From IMG/VR virus record IMGVR_UViG_3300045120_000280, positions 1 through 55,578 of that record: DNA of 55,578 bases, one strand, 5' to 3'. The translations under genes and the position numbers were made by a program. Position 1 is the first letter of the stretch. Every line of letters starts with the position of its first letter. The notes beneath the pieces are model-generated. The model searched no databases and had not been told where the DNA came from. It saw only the letters and a list, made by a program, of their open reading frames with translations. Of this stretch, positions 28,276-37,272 are shown in pieces. Origin of the DNA: a virus.

Positions 28276-29977
28276 CATAACCGATGAAGATCAGGCGTTG
28301 AAGAACGCTGAGTGGATTGCGGAGCTGGGGCCATATAAGAACCATGACATCGTTATCCTGTCCGACCGGCGATGCGACATTGGCATTTCTCAGGGAATCG
28401 TTGACGCGCTGACTCCAGTTTTCAAACACGCCCAACACCAGATCGCTCCGGCTGACATAGACGGGTGGCCGCAGGGAGCCAACTATATGTTCGGCTACAG
28501 CACCTGCATGATTGCGAACAACCCGCACGAATGGCCTTACTTCCTGTGGCTGGAGCCGGACGCCATTCCCATGAGGCGGGGCTGGCTTGACGATCTGGAC
28601 GCGGCATACCAGCGGGGCGGAAAGCCTTTCATGGGCGAGAAGGTTGACCTTGGAGAGAAGCGACCCGACGTACCAATCCATATGTCCGGGGTAGGCATCT
28701 ACCCCAACCCGATTGTGAACTACGCCGGTGAATGCTCCCGAGCGCACGACGTCGCGTGGGACATCGCCGCCAAGGATCAGATCCTGCCCAAGTGCCACTT
28801 CACAAAACTGATTCAGCACTACTGGAAGCATGGAACTTTCATCAACCTGAATCCTATCAGGGAAGAAACCGTGCTGTTTCATTCTTCAAAGGACGGGAGT
28901 CTCATAGATGTCCTTCGGAAGCAGGCTGCACCGGGCCTTAATCAAAACTCTGTCCCGACAGAACCGACGAGTGATAAGTCCTCGCGCGAAGAAATCGGAA
29001 CTCGGGCGGTGCAGCCTTCCATTAAGAAACTTCGTGACGGAACATGGGTTTTGGAGAACGATACGATCAGCGGCCAGATCATAGACACAGGACGCCTTGA
29101 TTTTGATCCCCTCATTCCTCACATCCTCAAACTCATCAGACCCGGTGATACCGTGGTTGATGCTGGTGCTTTTATTGGGGATCATACTGTTGCGTATGCT
29201 GACGCGGTAGGCAAAGAGGGCGAAGTCTACGCCTATGAACCAAACCCAGTGGCGTTCCAGTGCCTGGTTCATAACACCAACGGCATGTCGAACGTCTTCG
29301 GGTTCTGCCACGCACTGGGAGCGCAGGATGGTGTAGCCGGTCTGGTGGGAGAGTGGCCCGCAAACTTCGCCTCGCATTTCATTTCCCATAACAACTCCGA
29401 GCATGGCCCGGTCATACAGGTCAGGCGACTGGACATTGACGCGGCCCTGTTTCACCGGCTTGACCTTATCAAGATAGACGTTGAGGGCTACGAGCTGAAC
29501 TTGCTTAAGGGCGCGGAACAAGTCATCGAAAAATTTCACCCCACAATGGTGATTGAGATTAACGAGATTGCCCTCAAGCGACAGAACGCCACCGCCGAAG
29601 ACGTCATCAGCTGGGTGGTTCGCCATGGATATGAAGTGAGCGTTCTTCATCGCCATGGCGAGGGTGTTCCCTTCTACGACATTCTAGCTTTGCCAGCGGC
29701 AAAACCACCGGAGGATGTCAGCAGCACGGCTGCCCATGCACCGAATCAGTTCGTGACTGCTCCTCCAGTGGTGCCGACTGTTAAGGAAGAAATCGAATGG
29801 CACGTTGGAGTGCTGAAACAATTCTGTGAAAACTCACCACAAACCAAGGCTATCGTTCATCAGAAACTGGTGTATGCTGGTCTTAGAAAACCTAACAACA
29901 CAAAGAAACATGCCTCAAAAACTCATCGCACAACCAACGGGCAACGTAGGCCCGCTGCTGAAGAATGCCAAACCTGA
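28253..29977 (+). CDS. Glycosyltransferase-like domain fused to FkbM-family methyltransferase (574 aa)
   Basis: Residues 1-230 look like a GT-A glycosyltransferase: IVILSDRRCD early and LWLEPDAIPMRRGWLDDLD near residue 100, the acidic sugar-nucleotide/metal motif. Residues about 270-480 are an FkbM methyltransferase: DTVVDAGAFIGDHTVAYA (SAM loop), VYAYEPNPVAFQCLVHN, LDLIKIDVEGYELNLLKGAE and a C-terminal strand. Residues 500-574 are a basic tail. Such fusions could decorate virion proteins, phage DNA or host surface sugars; the target cannot be told. It is the last clear early gene. Confidence 0.8.
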   Translation: MLVIYPFSITDEDQALKNAEWIAELGPYKNHDIVILSDRRCDIGISQGIVDALTPVFKHAQHQIAPADIDGWPQGANYMFGYSTCMIANNPHEWPYFLWLEPDAIPMRRGWLDDLDAAYQRGGKPFMGEKVDLGEKRPDVPIHMSGVGIYPNPIVNYAGECSRAHDVAWDIAAKDQILPKCHFTKLIQHYWKHGTFINLNPIREETVLFHSSKDGSLIDVLRKQAAPGLNQNSVPTEPTSDKSSREEIGTRAVQPSIKKLRDGTWVLENDTISGQIIDTGRLDFDPLIPHILKLIRPGDTVVDAGAFIGDHTVAYADAVGKEGEVYAYEPNPVAFQCLVHNTNGMSNVFGFCHALGAQDGVAGLVGEWPANFASHFISHNNSEHGPVIQVRRLDIDAALFHRLDLIKIDVEGYELNLLKGAEQVIEKFHPTMVIEINEIALKRQNATAEDVISWVVRHGYEVSVLHRHGEGVPFYDILALPAAKPPEDVSSTAAHAPNQFVTAPPVVPTVKEEIEWHVGVLKQFCENSPQTKAIVHQKLVYAGLRKPNNTKKHASKTHRTTNGQRRPAAEECQT

Positions 29978-30059
29978 TGGAACGTGGGATTACAAACCCT
30001 TAAGCCGGTTGAAGCCGGTAGGTAAAATCTCCATCCGTCGCTGGGACGTCAGGCCATAG
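29910..30059 (+). CDS. Possible small ORF at the convergent end (49 aa)
   Basis: An ATG at 29910 opens MPQKLIAQPTGNVGPLLKNA and a basic tail in another frame, overlapping the end of the fusion gene by 68 bases and the convergent GH75 gene by 60. Its composition resembles small phage virion proteins, but the double overlap and lack of a Shine-Dalgarno make it doubtful. Confidence 0.25.
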   Translation: MPQKLIAQPTGNVGPLLKNAKPDGTWDYKPLSRLKPVGKISIRRWDVRP

Positions 30060-30569
30060 CTCGTAGAGATAGTTCCGGGCTTTGTCACCGGAATTGTGTT
30101 CGATGTCGGGATTGATTTGCTTGGCCAGCGCGTAACCGCACTCGCCACTGGTGTAATCAGGGCCAATCTCTCCGACCACGCCTTCCTTTACCACCTTCGT
30201 TATCAGGTTGGTAACACGGCCACGGCATCCCATAACAACCCCGGGCAGCTTGGCCCGAACCTGTGGAGGGACGACAATGTATTTGTCCACATCGGCGTTC
30301 AGGTATTTGCCGCCCTGTATACCGCCGGAATAGTATGCGGTCTGCGATTGGTGGTGCTGATCTCCATGCGATGGCCCGCTGCCATCGTTGCAAATATCCA
30401 GGTCACTTTTGAATTTGCAGTACGTTCCTTCCTTGTTCCTGTAGAAGTTCACCCCATCAATGGTGAGGAAAATATCCACATTTTCTTCTTCCACTTCCGG
30501 AGCTGCTGCTTCCTTGGGAACGGTGATAACAAGTACGTCCCCGGCTTTGAGTGTTATGTTCTTTGTCAT
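30000..30569 (-). CDS. GH75-like glycoside hydrolase, probable endolysin or virion hydrolase (189 aa)
   Basis: Residues 55-150 fit the fungal chitosanase GH75 fold: DLDICNDGSGPSH, the QTAYY strand, DKYIVVPPQV, then VVGEIGPDYTSGECGYALA, where E143 lies in the family's conserved GE(S/C) position. The first 35 residues form a small beta segment (LKAGDVLVITVPK). There is no signal peptide. It is the last gene of the late operon, directly after the giant virion protein. It could degrade cell wall glycan for lysis or entry. No other endolysin was seen, so it is the best candidate. Confidence 0.75.
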   Translation of the reverse strand: MTKNITLKAGDVLVITVPKEAAAPEVEEENVDIFLTIDGVNFYRNKEGTYCKFKSDLDICNDGSGPSHGDQHHQSQTAYYSGGIQGGKYLNADVDKYIVVPPQVRAKLPGVVMGCRGRVTNLITKVVKEGVVGEIGPDYTSGECGYALAKQINPDIEHNSGDKARNYLYELWPDVPATDGDFTYRLQPA

Positions 30570-33500
30570 TAGTGTCGTCCTCTGTGTGGTTTCCTCGACG
30601 GTGTTTTCACATGCGAGGAATAAGTATTCACGCTTGCCCCGAAATTTTCAAGCACAGCTATTGCCACTCCGGCAGCCAGTCCATGCTCCACGGTGGCCTT
30701 GTAAATGTCCATGCCGTTCAGCGGCAGCACTAGGCCACCCAGCTCCCCGGCCCATGTGGCAGGTTCTCCGGTCACCTTCTGGCCAGCCTGCGCGTTAAGT
30801 ATTGCCGAAGGTACTGGCGCAAACTTGGTTCGCAGGAAATCCCACACAACACCGGGAAGATTTCTTGCAGTGAATGGCCGACCCGGCCCCTGCTTGAGCG
30901 AAACTATCTGCCCTGATGAAGTTTTGGTGTTATGCGTCCCGAACCGGCTCATGATTGTCAGTGTCTGTGCCAGTCCCGCCAGCAGGTCAATGCGGGTGTT
31001 GCCAATCTTGATCTTCCCGAAGTCGGTGGAGAGAGGGTTCTTCTCGATGCTGACTCCAGCCTGCTTTCCGAGCATGTTAATCAACCCGTAAACCACTGAG
31101 TACCCCACCAGTGTCCTGCCATACTCCCATGCGATGGCTTTCCTGACAGCGGCATCCTTGGCGTAACGAAGTGGCTGGAAGGTCAACGCCTGAAAGCGCG
31201 ACATCACATACCGTGGGGCGAAGAACAACTCGTTGAGTGCCGCTATGCCTCCGGCGTACTGCTCCGGTATGTGGCCGCGCCCGGTGAAGACATTGATGAA
31301 ATTGGAAAGTCCCTTGGCCTGATCCAGCGTGAGCTGCGCCCCGGCCTTCTCTGCAACTGAATCCGCCATGACGTCAAAGGTATCCGCACGCAGCCGGTTC
31401 AGGAAATAAACGTAGGCGCGCTGGCTGTGGTTAAGCAGCGGGATTTTGTCCACCCACGCGCTCATGTAGGCTTCTTCCAGCTGTGACATCTTGGGATTCT
31501 TGATGTCGGTCAGGCCGAGCTTGGACTGCTGGTACAATGGAGCATTGGGACGCTCCCTGATGTCCTGCATCAGCTTGAAGTAATTAAAATCACTCTTGGC
31601 GGAACTGAAGGTGTCCTTCATCAGTCCAAGGGAACGCAGCGGATGACCGGAAAAGAGTAGCCCGCCCTGCCGGAGCAGCGCGCTGGTCAGGTCAGCGGTC
31701 ATGATCGACCGGGACACGCCAGCCACGTTGCGGTAAAAACGGAACGTCTTCTGGAGCTTATTCTGGTGCTTCAACACCTGATTGAAGACCGTTTCATCCA
31801 GTGCCTGCTTGGCCTTGAAGACGTCCTCCTGCCTGTGGCGCACCTGCCCGACGTCGCCGCCCTTGCCCTGACCGGGCCGCCATCCTGAGCTGACCTTTTC
31901 CCGCTCCAGTGCAGCCTGCGCCCTGCCCAGCTTGGCCACCTTGCGCGTGAGGTCTGCCGTCTCCGCCGGAGTCACGGGTTCTCCCTGCTTGGCGATTGCC
32001 AGCTTCTGCTCCATGGCCGGAACGTCGTAGTCCTTGGCCCTGAACTGATGCCATTGTAACTGGTTGGCCTTGCCACGGATTTTGTCTCCATTATTGGTGG
32101 CCTCCTCCATCTGCCGGATTCCGTTGTCGGCCTTTTCAAAATCAGCCGCCGCGCTGGCCCTCTCACCCGGTGTAATCTTCGCGTTCAACGCCACCTTGCC
32201 CGCCTGATCGCGCGAATTGGCGAGCAGCCCCCTTCGATCCACAACTGCCTGCTCCTCGATGGGATCGAGATGTGTTCGCTCACCTGTTCCCAGCTCCTTG
32301 ACCAGCCTGTCCGGGTAATAAGGGTTGGCTGCCGTTCTGGCACGCGCCTGAGTTTGAATATCCTCCCGTGACAGCACCGGCCTTGGTTCATTTGCCGCTA
32401 TGAAATCGTTGGCCGCGCCATTGTCGCTGAACACTCCAAGATGCTGGCCCGTGTCCCTGTAACGGGAAATGGCCTGCGGGACAGTGAGCGGATGACCGGC
32501 TTCATCCACGGTGGGAATGACCACGCTGCCTCTTTCATTCCGGATTGGAATCGAGCGTACGGCGGGCGCATCATCATTGTAAACCGGTGCCCGAGTGTTG
32601 TAGTCGATGTTGCCGCGCTCGACCATGCCCGGGGTATCATTGACGCGAGGGCCGTAATTGGGCTTGGCCTTTGGCTCGGCAATCATGCCGGGTTCGGACG
32701 GCGGCCTTGCCTGCGCGCGTGATTCCGGCCTTGGTGCTTCCACTGATTCCACTGGTAGGCCGGGGCCGGGACGAGCTGCTCCACCGGCGGCAACTTCTTC
32801 AGCTCCGGCTGCCTGCCGTTGCTGCTGGTCGCTGGGCGGTGCTGGCGGGGGAGGCAGTTTTTTGGGTGGAGGTTTCAGCGAGGTGGGAGGAGGCTTCTCC
32901 ACTTTGCCGCCCGTCATCGACGGATTGCCCTGTGCATCCACGTAAACCCATCTGCCATTGACGAATGTCTTCTGTCCAGTGCGTTCAAAGGATGGTTTCC
33001 AGAAAGCGGTAGTGTCGGTCTTGGGTTCTCCCCCAGCCGGTGGAGCGTCCTCAGGGAGAGGCTGGGTTGACCGGCCAGGTAATCCATACTCCTGACTGTT
33101 GAAAGTGGCCCGCAGGTCGCGCTTCCACTGCGGCATATCCTTCTCGTTGTCCAGAAGGTATTGACCGATGTTGGCGACGGCGGTTGAGCCTTCTCCCTGC
33201 GCCGAGGGCGCGCGGTTGGTTGCCCCGAAGCGCACCGTGCCTCCGGCATACAATCCATCCATAGGGACGTTGGTTTTCGCTCCGGTGAACCCGACGTTCT
33301 CCCTCTTGAGAACCTGTAACTTGTCATTGGTTACGATTGCTCCAAAGGGTTTCACCTTACTCCTGAGTGCCGCAGCGGGCATAAAATCAGAGGCTGGAAT
33401 ACCTCCCATGAACTGCGCCAGCGTGTCAGCTTTTACGGTTGCGGCTTCGGTTACCGGATTCTTGTCGGAATCCAGTTTTACGGAGCCATCGGCATTGGTG

Positions 33501-36283
33501 ATTGTTTTACGGGTATGTGCAATCACCCTGTTCCCATTCGCATCACTGGGAGCTTCTATGGAAACTATCTGTTCATAAGGATGCAGCACCAGTTTCTTAT
33601 TTTTAATGGCATCTTCCAGTCGGGGTCGAAGGTAATCGCTGGCCTCCGGAATCCCACTCCTGTAAATAACATGCACCGGGCCAGCTCCTGATTCGGCGGC
33701 TGATAGCGCGCCCTGAATTGACGAGTTCGCTCCGCCGAGAAAAATAGCTGACCCTTCCTTGCCAGCGGCTTTCGCTTTTCTCATGGCGGAAATCGCGCCC
33801 GTGGCCTTGTCGTAGATTTTAACCCCGCTTTCGTCTCCCGGAGTTCCGGTCACGCCACGCTCGGTAACGATCTTATTATTAGAGTCCACAATATCGAAAG
33901 GCAGGCCGCGTCCCCTCACGCCGGTGGCAACCAGGATGGTTCTGCCAGTAAATGTTTGACCTCCTTCTCCATTAGGGCCAGGCCCAAGAGTTCTGATCGT
34001 CCACATTTTAGTCACCGGGTCTTGGACAGGCTCACCTGCAATGCCGCGAACCTTTTCAAACTGCGCTCCCATCCGCATGGCCCGCTGGCGGCTGTTCAGG
34101 GCCACGCTTGCTCCCATGTCACCGAAGGGATTTGTTCCCATGGTGTTCTCAAGGACAGTTTGATTGGTGGCACCGCCATAGTCAGGGCCGGACTCCAGAA
34201 CGGTTACGTTGTGTCCTTCCGCAGAGGCGGAAATTGCTCCCTGTAGTCCCGTGTTTCCGGAACCAAGGATGATTACATCCTGATCCTTACCCCCGGGCAG
34301 CTCGGACTCCAAGGCACGCTGCTGCTTGCGGATTTCTATCTGCCGCTCCACGATGGGCTGCTGCTTGTCCCTGTTGCCGGAGAGTTTCACGCCCTCGTTG
34401 TCCAGCCTGCCCCATTCGGCCTCCAGTGCCTGGTAAGTCTTCCACTTGTCGGGAGATAAAAGTTTCTCAATGGGTGCATCATGCGTGTCCGGAGTGTCCG
34501 GCGGCGATTCCTTTAGCGGCGTGGTGTTCTCCTTTGTAGCCGGAGGCGGAGCCTGCTTGCGCTCAAACGGCGTCATGTCCACGCCCTTTTTAGTGAGGTC
34601 GTTGTAGTCCGACTCCATCATGCTCTGCATGGTGTCGGGAATTGGCTGACCGCTGTCCCTGAGAGCAGTCGCTTCCTGCATTCGCTTAATGGCGTTCTGG
34701 GTCGGGACATCATATACCCAGATCGGCCCCATCCCCATGTCTCTTTGCTCAAGACCGCTTGCCTTGGCCTGGTTATCCTCGGCTTTCTGCCTTTCTTCGT
34801 GCGCTTCCTTGAGAGTTTTCGCTACGAAAAGCGGAGGGATATTCCGCTGCCTTTTGTCAACAATGTTGTAAGTGCCATCGGCATTTGCCTCAATGGCGAT
34901 GTCAGGGCCAGCGGCGGTTTTAGCCGTTGCGGCTTGTGATGCCTGCTCTGACTTGTCAGCCTGCTTCTTGTTCAGGTAATCTGCCTGCGCCTGTGCGCGT
35001 TCCTGACCCTGATCCCCGGTGAACCGGCCTTCATCCAGGTCAGGCGGGTCACCCTTTTTTACTACCAGCCAGACACCCTGTTGCTTGATGACACCGTATT
35101 GTCCTACCGGGACTTCCGCCGTTGCTCCAGTGCTATCGCCACCATCTGCTGGTTTGCTTTCAGTTGTCCGAACTTTTTCAGCGTCCGTTGATACTGCGGC
35201 CCCTGCCGCAGCTCCTTCAGATTTTGTTTCATCACCTGTTTGCTCTGTCCCTGTTTTAGCGGCATCTGCTGGTTCTCCTTTTTTTGGTTTGTAGTAACGG
35301 GTTTCGTTTCTTATCGGATCATGGACTGCGATAATGTCTCCGATCTTGACCTGTGCTTCGACGTCAGCGGGGATGTCCGACCCTTTAAGTTCAACCATCG
35401 TCTCACCGACTGATTCACCGGGCGGCTTCTCCTCGTTGGGAGTGGTGTACTTAACCCCGGGTCTTTCGCGGGTGAACGCCAGCGGCGGCACGATGTAGCC
35501 CTTGCCAGGAAGTGGCACCGGTTGGAAAGACGTAGTAGGGAAGGCTTTCTTGGCTGCCCAATGCGCTCCCGGAACTAACAACGCGGCGTCTTCCCATGCC
35601 GTCTGGGCTGACTCCGCTGGTGAAAGCTGGTTCGTTGCGGCCCGCCAGTTCTTCTTTAGAAAATCTATCCCCCCGGGCGCAAACTCAGCACCCAGGAATG
35701 CCAGTCCAGCTGGTGGAAACAGGGCAGTTGCTCCCAGCTCCAGCAGGCCACGCGGGGAGGTGACAAAATCACTCAGGGCAGCTCCGGTATTGGCAGCCCC
35801 TCTTGCTTGCGTCTGGACAAAGTTTCCGGTTTCCGGAGTTTTTCCGAACAGGTATTGCGACCACACTGGAGCGTCAGCACCGCCCGGTCTGGGAAACGGG
35901 CCTGCCACTGGCCGCCCTGTTAGCTCCATGATGTTGCCGAAGTTCACCTGATCCGCAGACGCACCCGGCACAAAGTTCTTCCTGGCCAGAGCGACTTCAG
36001 GGCCAGGCTGAGTCAGGAGCTTGTTCAGGAACGACCCCGGATCGCTCATTATGTTTATTGCCTTGTCTGTCTCCGGGGTGCTTGGCGGAGAAGGAGAAGG
36101 CGACATCCCTTGTGGCGGGGATGCCTGTGGAGGCGGAGACGAACCCGTCGAGGGTTGTGGCCCGAGATCAGATAAATCTACATCCCGTCCCTGACCACCG
36201 GCCTGTGATTCAACTGGCGGCGGGCCGAGGTCGGAAAGATCAGGATCACTGTTGGTCTGTGATGACTGTGAGACCGGGGTCAC
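30569..36283 (-). CDS. Giant polyvalent virion protein with thioredoxin-reductase-like domain (1904 aa)
   Basis: No cysteine was seen in any of the 1904 residues. Residues 1-60 have two DLSDLGP repeats in a Pro/Ser-rich lead. Residues about 665-1060 form a flavoprotein-like fold: VIILGSGNTGLQGAIS (first Rossmann), AIFLGGANSSIQGALSAAES (second, near 844) and GLYAGGTVR...SAQGEGSTAVANI near 1010, where a usual Asp (GD) is replaced. There is no CxxC. Residues near 1223 carry the GNID module shared with the 649-aa protein. Residues about 1500-1904 are a helical large-polyvalent-protein-type tail with hydrophobic segments. It is probably ejected with DNA. Confidence 0.8.
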   Translation of the reverse strand: MTPVSQSSQTNSDPDLSDLGPPPVESQAGGQGRDVDLSDLGPQPSTGSSPPPQASPPQGMSPSPSPPSTPETDKAINIMSDPGSFLNKLLTQPGPEVALARKNFVPGASADQVNFGNIMELTGRPVAGPFPRPGGADAPVWSQYLFGKTPETGNFVQTQARGAANTGAALSDFVTSPRGLLELGATALFPPAGLAFLGAEFAPGGIDFLKKNWRAATNQLSPAESAQTAWEDAALLVPGAHWAAKKAFPTTSFQPVPLPGKGYIVPPLAFTRERPGVKYTTPNEEKPPGESVGETMVELKGSDIPADVEAQVKIGDIIAVHDPIRNETRYYKPKKGEPADAAKTGTEQTGDETKSEGAAAGAAVSTDAEKVRTTESKPADGGDSTGATAEVPVGQYGVIKQQGVWLVVKKGDPPDLDEGRFTGDQGQERAQAQADYLNKKQADKSEQASQAATAKTAAGPDIAIEANADGTYNIVDKRQRNIPPLFVAKTLKEAHEERQKAEDNQAKASGLEQRDMGMGPIWVYDVPTQNAIKRMQEATALRDSGQPIPDTMQSMMESDYNDLTKKGVDMTPFERKQAPPPATKENTTPLKESPPDTPDTHDAPIEKLLSPDKWKTYQALEAEWGRLDNEGVKLSGNRDKQQPIVERQIEIRKQQRALESELPGGKDQDVIILGSGNTGLQGAISASAEGHNVTVLESGPDYGGATNQTVLENTMGTNPFGDMGASVALNSRQRAMRMGAQFEKVRGIAGEPVQDPVTKMWTIRTLGPGPNGEGGQTFTGRTILVATGVRGRGLPFDIVDSNNKIVTERGVTGTPGDESGVKIYDKATGAISAMRKAKAAGKEGSAIFLGGANSSIQGALSAAESGAGPVHVIYRSGIPEASDYLRPRLEDAIKNKKLVLHPYEQIVSIEAPSDANGNRVIAHTRKTITNADGSVKLDSDKNPVTEAATVKADTLAQFMGGIPASDFMPAAALRSKVKPFGAIVTNDKLQVLKRENVGFTGAKTNVPMDGLYAGGTVRFGATNRAPSAQGEGSTAVANIGQYLLDNEKDMPQWKRDLRATFNSQEYGLPGRSTQPLPEDAPPAGGEPKTDTTAFWKPSFERTGQKTFVNGRWVYVDAQGNPSMTGGKVEKPPPTSLKPPPKKLPPPPAPPSDQQQRQAAGAEEVAAGGAARPGPGLPVESVEAPRPESRAQARPPSEPGMIAEPKAKPNYGPRVNDTPGMVERGNIDYNTRAPVYNDDAPAVRSIPIRNERGSVVIPTVDEAGHPLTVPQAISRYRDTGQHLGVFSDNGAANDFIAANEPRPVLSREDIQTQARARTAANPYYPDRLVKELGTGERTHLDPIEEQAVVDRRGLLANSRDQAGKVALNAKITPGERASAAADFEKADNGIRQMEEATNNGDKIRGKANQLQWHQFRAKDYDVPAMEQKLAIAKQGEPVTPAETADLTRKVAKLGRAQAALEREKVSSGWRPGQGKGGDVGQVRHRQEDVFKAKQALDETVFNQVLKHQNKLQKTFRFYRNVAGVSRSIMTADLTSALLRQGGLLFSGHPLRSLGLMKDTFSSAKSDFNYFKLMQDIRERPNAPLYQQSKLGLTDIKNPKMSQLEEAYMSAWVDKIPLLNHSQRAYVYFLNRLRADTFDVMADSVAEKAGAQLTLDQAKGLSNFINVFTGRGHIPEQYAGGIAALNELFFAPRYVMSRFQALTFQPLRYAKDAAVRKAIAWEYGRTLVGYSVVYGLINMLGKQAGVSIEKNPLSTDFGKIKIGNTRIDLLAGLAQTLTIMSRFGTHNTKTSSGQIVSLKQGPGRPFTARNLPGVVWDFLRTKFAPVPSAILNAQAGQKVTGEPATWAGELGGLVLPLNGMDIYKATVEHGLAAGVAIAVLENFGASVNTYSSHVKTPSRKPHRGRH

Positions 36284-37271
36284 GTTCCTTTGCCTCCTGA
36301 AGTTTGTTGGCGTAAATCGGCATCTGCTTTCCGGAAGATGTCCTGACCGTCACCACACCTCCTGAAGCCGGAACAACACCGATGTCGGGATGGTTAATGG
36401 GTGCAGCCATGTTTTTCCAACGGGCATCCAACTCTGCCCGTTTCTGCTGGAAAGAGTTTATCGTTCCCATGTCCACCTTGGCCAAGACATTACCGTTGAC
36501 GTCCTTGATTATCTTCCTGCCGGTTGGCGTTGCGCCATAGCTGGTGCCAAGGTATCCGCCCACCTTCTCGTCCTCCAGGTCTTTCGGACTCATGTACCAG
36601 TTCTTGTTCTGTAGCAGGGCATTTCCGCCACCGAGCGTTTGCCCGATGTTGTCATTGAACAGCTGTTCGTCCGTTTTCAGGGCGCGATAATTCTGGTCGC
36701 GCACCGTGTTGGCCTGACGCATCAGGTTAGCGGCTGCCGTCTGAATAGCGGCTGACGTACCGGGTAGTTTTCCCCACTCTGACTGAAGTTTCAGAATGTC
36801 CCGTTCGTACGGCGGCGTGCCTGGCTGGCTATCAAGCAATGAAGCTGCCTGATTGAACCCGGCGGTGGCTTCTGCCTCGTTCCTTTTGAGTGAGTCCTGG
36901 TTATCAAGCCTTGTTTGCCTGATCTGAATCGCCCAGTCCCGGTTATCCTGCGCCCTGTCCCTGTCCTTGCCAGCTTCAATGTCTTTTGCCTTGTCCCAGT
37001 TCAGCCGGTCGTAAAACTCCTTCATCTGGGTGTCCTGCTTTTCCTTATCCCACTGGAATTTTGCTTCCCTCATTGCGTTCTCATGCTGCATCTGTGAAGC
37101 GCGAAGATTGTACTGAGCTAACTGGTTTTCGTAGTACTGCTGTTTGGCATTGTTATTGGCGTGAGCCTGCCAGGCGTTTGTTCCTTCCCGGAATCCGGAC
37201 ATGACGGCTCCCGCGATGTCGGGTGACGCCACTGTGGGTATTTGAACTGATGGTGAGAATTCGTTAGCCAT
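36246..37271 (-). CDS. Internal virion or ejection protein, coiled coil (341 aa)
   Basis: Residues 35-130 are a long charged coiled coil (NAKQQYYENQLAQYNLRASQ onward). The C-terminal 120 residues are a mixed domain (RKIIKDVNGNVLAKVDMGTI). It overlaps the giant protein gene by 38 bases and follows two similar-sized virion genes. The order connector, nozzle, internal proteins, giant protein is typical of podovirus ejection sets. No enzymatic motif was seen. Confidence 0.65.
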   Translation of the reverse strand: MANEFSPSVQIPTVASPDIAGAVMSGFREGTNAWQAHANNNAKQQYYENQLAQYNLRASQMQHENAMREAKFQWDKEKQDTQMKEFYDRLNWDKAKDIEAGKDRDRAQDNRDWAIQIRQTRLDNQDSLKRNEAEATAGFNQAASLLDSQPGTPPYERDILKLQSEWGKLPGTSAAIQTAAANLMRQANTVRDQNYRALKTDEQLFNDNIGQTLGGGNALLQNKNWYMSPKDLEDEKVGGYLGTSYGATPTGRKIIKDVNGNVLAKVDMGTINSFQQKRAELDARWKNMAAPINHPDIGVVPASGGVVTVRTSSGKQMPIYANKLQEAKERDPGLTVITDQQ

Positions 37272-37272
37272 G

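Noticed and set aside
30000-30030. Bidirectional terminator between the converging early and late ends
   Set aside because: The CCGG-TTGAAG-CCGG symmetry is only four base pairs and has no U-run, too weak to call.
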